Under the pieces are notes generated by a model. That model was given only the letters and a program-made list of their open reading frames with translations. It ran no database searches and was not told the DNA's origin. A DNA stretch of 5,451 bases, taken from the NCBI GenBank assembly GCA_021774955.1, contig JAJFIN010000362.1, positions 1 through 5,451 of the forward strand, written 5' to 3'. This DNA is from Alphaproteobacteria bacterium (GTDB lineage Bacteria; Pseudomonadota; Alphaproteobacteria; M2410). Shown here piece by piece: positions 4,602 to 5,451 of the stretch (positions within the stretch are counted from its first letter, which is position 1; every line of letters starts with the position of its first letter). The position numbers were made by a program, and so were the translations under genes.

Positions 4602-5451
4602 CTACGCGTCTTCATGATCCTCACAAAGGTGAACCTCGAAAGCCGAATGCACAATGCCCAATCCCGATGGTAACAACTCACGATAGGCCGCCGATGGTTT
4701 CGGGTGATGGGTTACGATCGCTGCTTGCAGGGCATAGATACCCGGCCCGACCGACCATATGTGAATGTCAGAAATGACATTTGTGTCGACACCCTCGATG
4801 GCGGCCTTTACCGCATCGACATGCCCTGAGGGGGCTTGATAATCGAGCAGGACCTGCGCGGTTTGCCTGGTCAACCCATAAGCCCAACGCGTGATCAGCA
4901 CCGCGCCGACAATCCCCATGACCGGATCGAGCCATACCCAACCAAGCGTCTTACCAGCGACAAGGGCAATGATCGCCAACACTGATGTCAGTGCATCGGC
5001 AAGCACATGCAGATAGGCCGACCGCAAATTGTGGTCATGCTCATGTTTGTGACCATGGCTATGGGCATGGCCATGATCGTGTCCATGCGAATGTCCGTGA
5101 TCATGATGTTCAGCCCCAGCGAGCAGCACAATGCTCAGCCCATTGACAATAAGGCCGACGACCGCAACGCCAATCGCCGCGTTAAAAGAGATCACCACTG
5201 GATTGAGCAGCCGGTCGAAACTCTCAACCGCCATGCCCACCGCAAAAATGCCGAGCAGCACAGCGCTGGTAAAACCTGCAAGCGCATTGATCTTACCCGA
5301 GCCAAAGCTAAACCGCGCATCGCCGGCATAGCGTCGGGCAAACCAATAAGCAAAAACAGAAATACCCAGCGCCAAAGTGTGCGATGCCATATGGACACCA
5401 TCGGCCAACAGTGCCATCGACCCGAACGCCAAGCCGGCAATGATCTCCACC
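4602..5451 (-). CDS. dmeF: cation diffusion facilitator, Co/Ni exporter DmeF-like (N-terminus missing)
   Basis: An inner-membrane metal/proton antiporter that should export divalent cations. Numbering from the first full codon (5450-5448, a GTG that is probably internal), 283 codons including the stop are seen. The cytoplasmic N-terminus and most of TM1 are cut off by the window edge. TM2 holds LLADGVHMASH (D17, H20, H24), where zinc transporters of the family usually have HxxxD; HMxxH is usual in DmeF as I recall it. TM3 is at about 56-80 and TM4 at 90-112. A histidine-rich loop (115-140) precedes TM5 with HVLADALTS (H148, D152), and TM6 is about 170-190. The cytoplasmic end, with DIHIWSVGPG, VTHHP and EVHLCED, matches DmeF closely. 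Cobalt and nickel are inferred from the subfamily. Its promoter, and any dmeR repressor, would lie to the right of the window. It converges on higA with only 12 bases between stops. Confidence 0.9.
   Translation of the reverse strand, partial: VEIIAGLAFGSMALLADGVHMASHTLALGISVFAYWFARRYAGDARFSFGSGKINALAGFTSAVLLGIFAVGMAVESFDRLLNPVVISFNAAIGVAVVGLIVNGLSIVLLAGAEHHDHGHSHGHDHGHAHSHGHKHEHDHNLRSAYLHVLADALTSVLAIIALVAGKTLGWVWLDPVMGIVGAVLITRWAYGLTRQTAQVLLDYQAPSGHVDAVKAAIEGVDTNVISDIHIWSVGPGIYALQAAIVTHHPKPSAAYRELLPSGLGIVHSAFEVHLCEDHEDA
5031..5108 (-). repeat. histidine-rich loop coding repeat within dmeF
   Basis: These 78 bases encode residues 115-140 of the exporter, 14 of 26 of which are histidine, mostly alternating with G, D, S, A, K or E. 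The DNA is a degenerate run of CAT-GGN and CAC-GAC type hexamers, so it is prone to slippage and length change. The loop joins TM4 and TM5 on the cytoplasmic side and is thought to bind metal before transport in CDF proteins. Confidence 0.8.

Noticed and set aside
4590..4604. GGCAATTGCC palindrome between the convergent higA and dmeF stops as a terminator
   Set aside because: Folding gives only a 3-bp stem with an AATT loop and no T-run. The bases are self-complementary, but a functional terminator is not supported.

Overview
The window looks like a chromosomal segment from an alphaproteobacterium with moderate GC content. This rests on the style of the LysR regulator (MNWDDLR start), the DmeF-type metal exporter, the isonitrile-hydratase-like DJ-1/PfpI C-terminus and the codon use. 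No rRNA or other marker gene is present, so the placement is an inference. No large mobile element, CRISPR array, tRNA or rRNA was seen. Most genes are recognisable housekeeping or accessory types, and I see no convincing undescribed multi-gene system. The unusual content lies mainly in the intergenic DNA.

Left part (1-1161): the C-terminal end of a DJ-1/PfpI protein is followed by a membrane-anchored DUF1439 (YceB-like) protein, both on the + strand. A gene-free stretch of about 350 bases follows, between two convergent genes. It holds a pair of near-identical hairpin sequences in inverted orientation (879-904 and 1023-1048), which resembles a REP doublet or a small MITE.

Middle part (1162-3843): two minus-strand genes, a metallo-beta-lactamase-fold hydrolase and, upstream of it, a secreted protein of unknown function. 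They are separated by 112 bases that contain a palindrome wrapped around a TATAAT box. The secreted-protein gene is divergent from a LysR-family regulator, a layout in which the regulator often controls its neighbour. An 18-base perfect interrupted palindrome sits at the start of the LysR gene.

Right part (3844-5451): a HigBA-type toxin-antitoxin pair (toxin first, 4-base overlap) has its own promoter, packed with operator-like repeats and placed so that the toxin mRNA may be leaderless. Convergent with it, 12 bases away, is the 3' part of a DmeF-type cobalt/nickel exporter gene with a histidine-rich cytoplasmic loop. Its N-terminus lies beyond the window edge.
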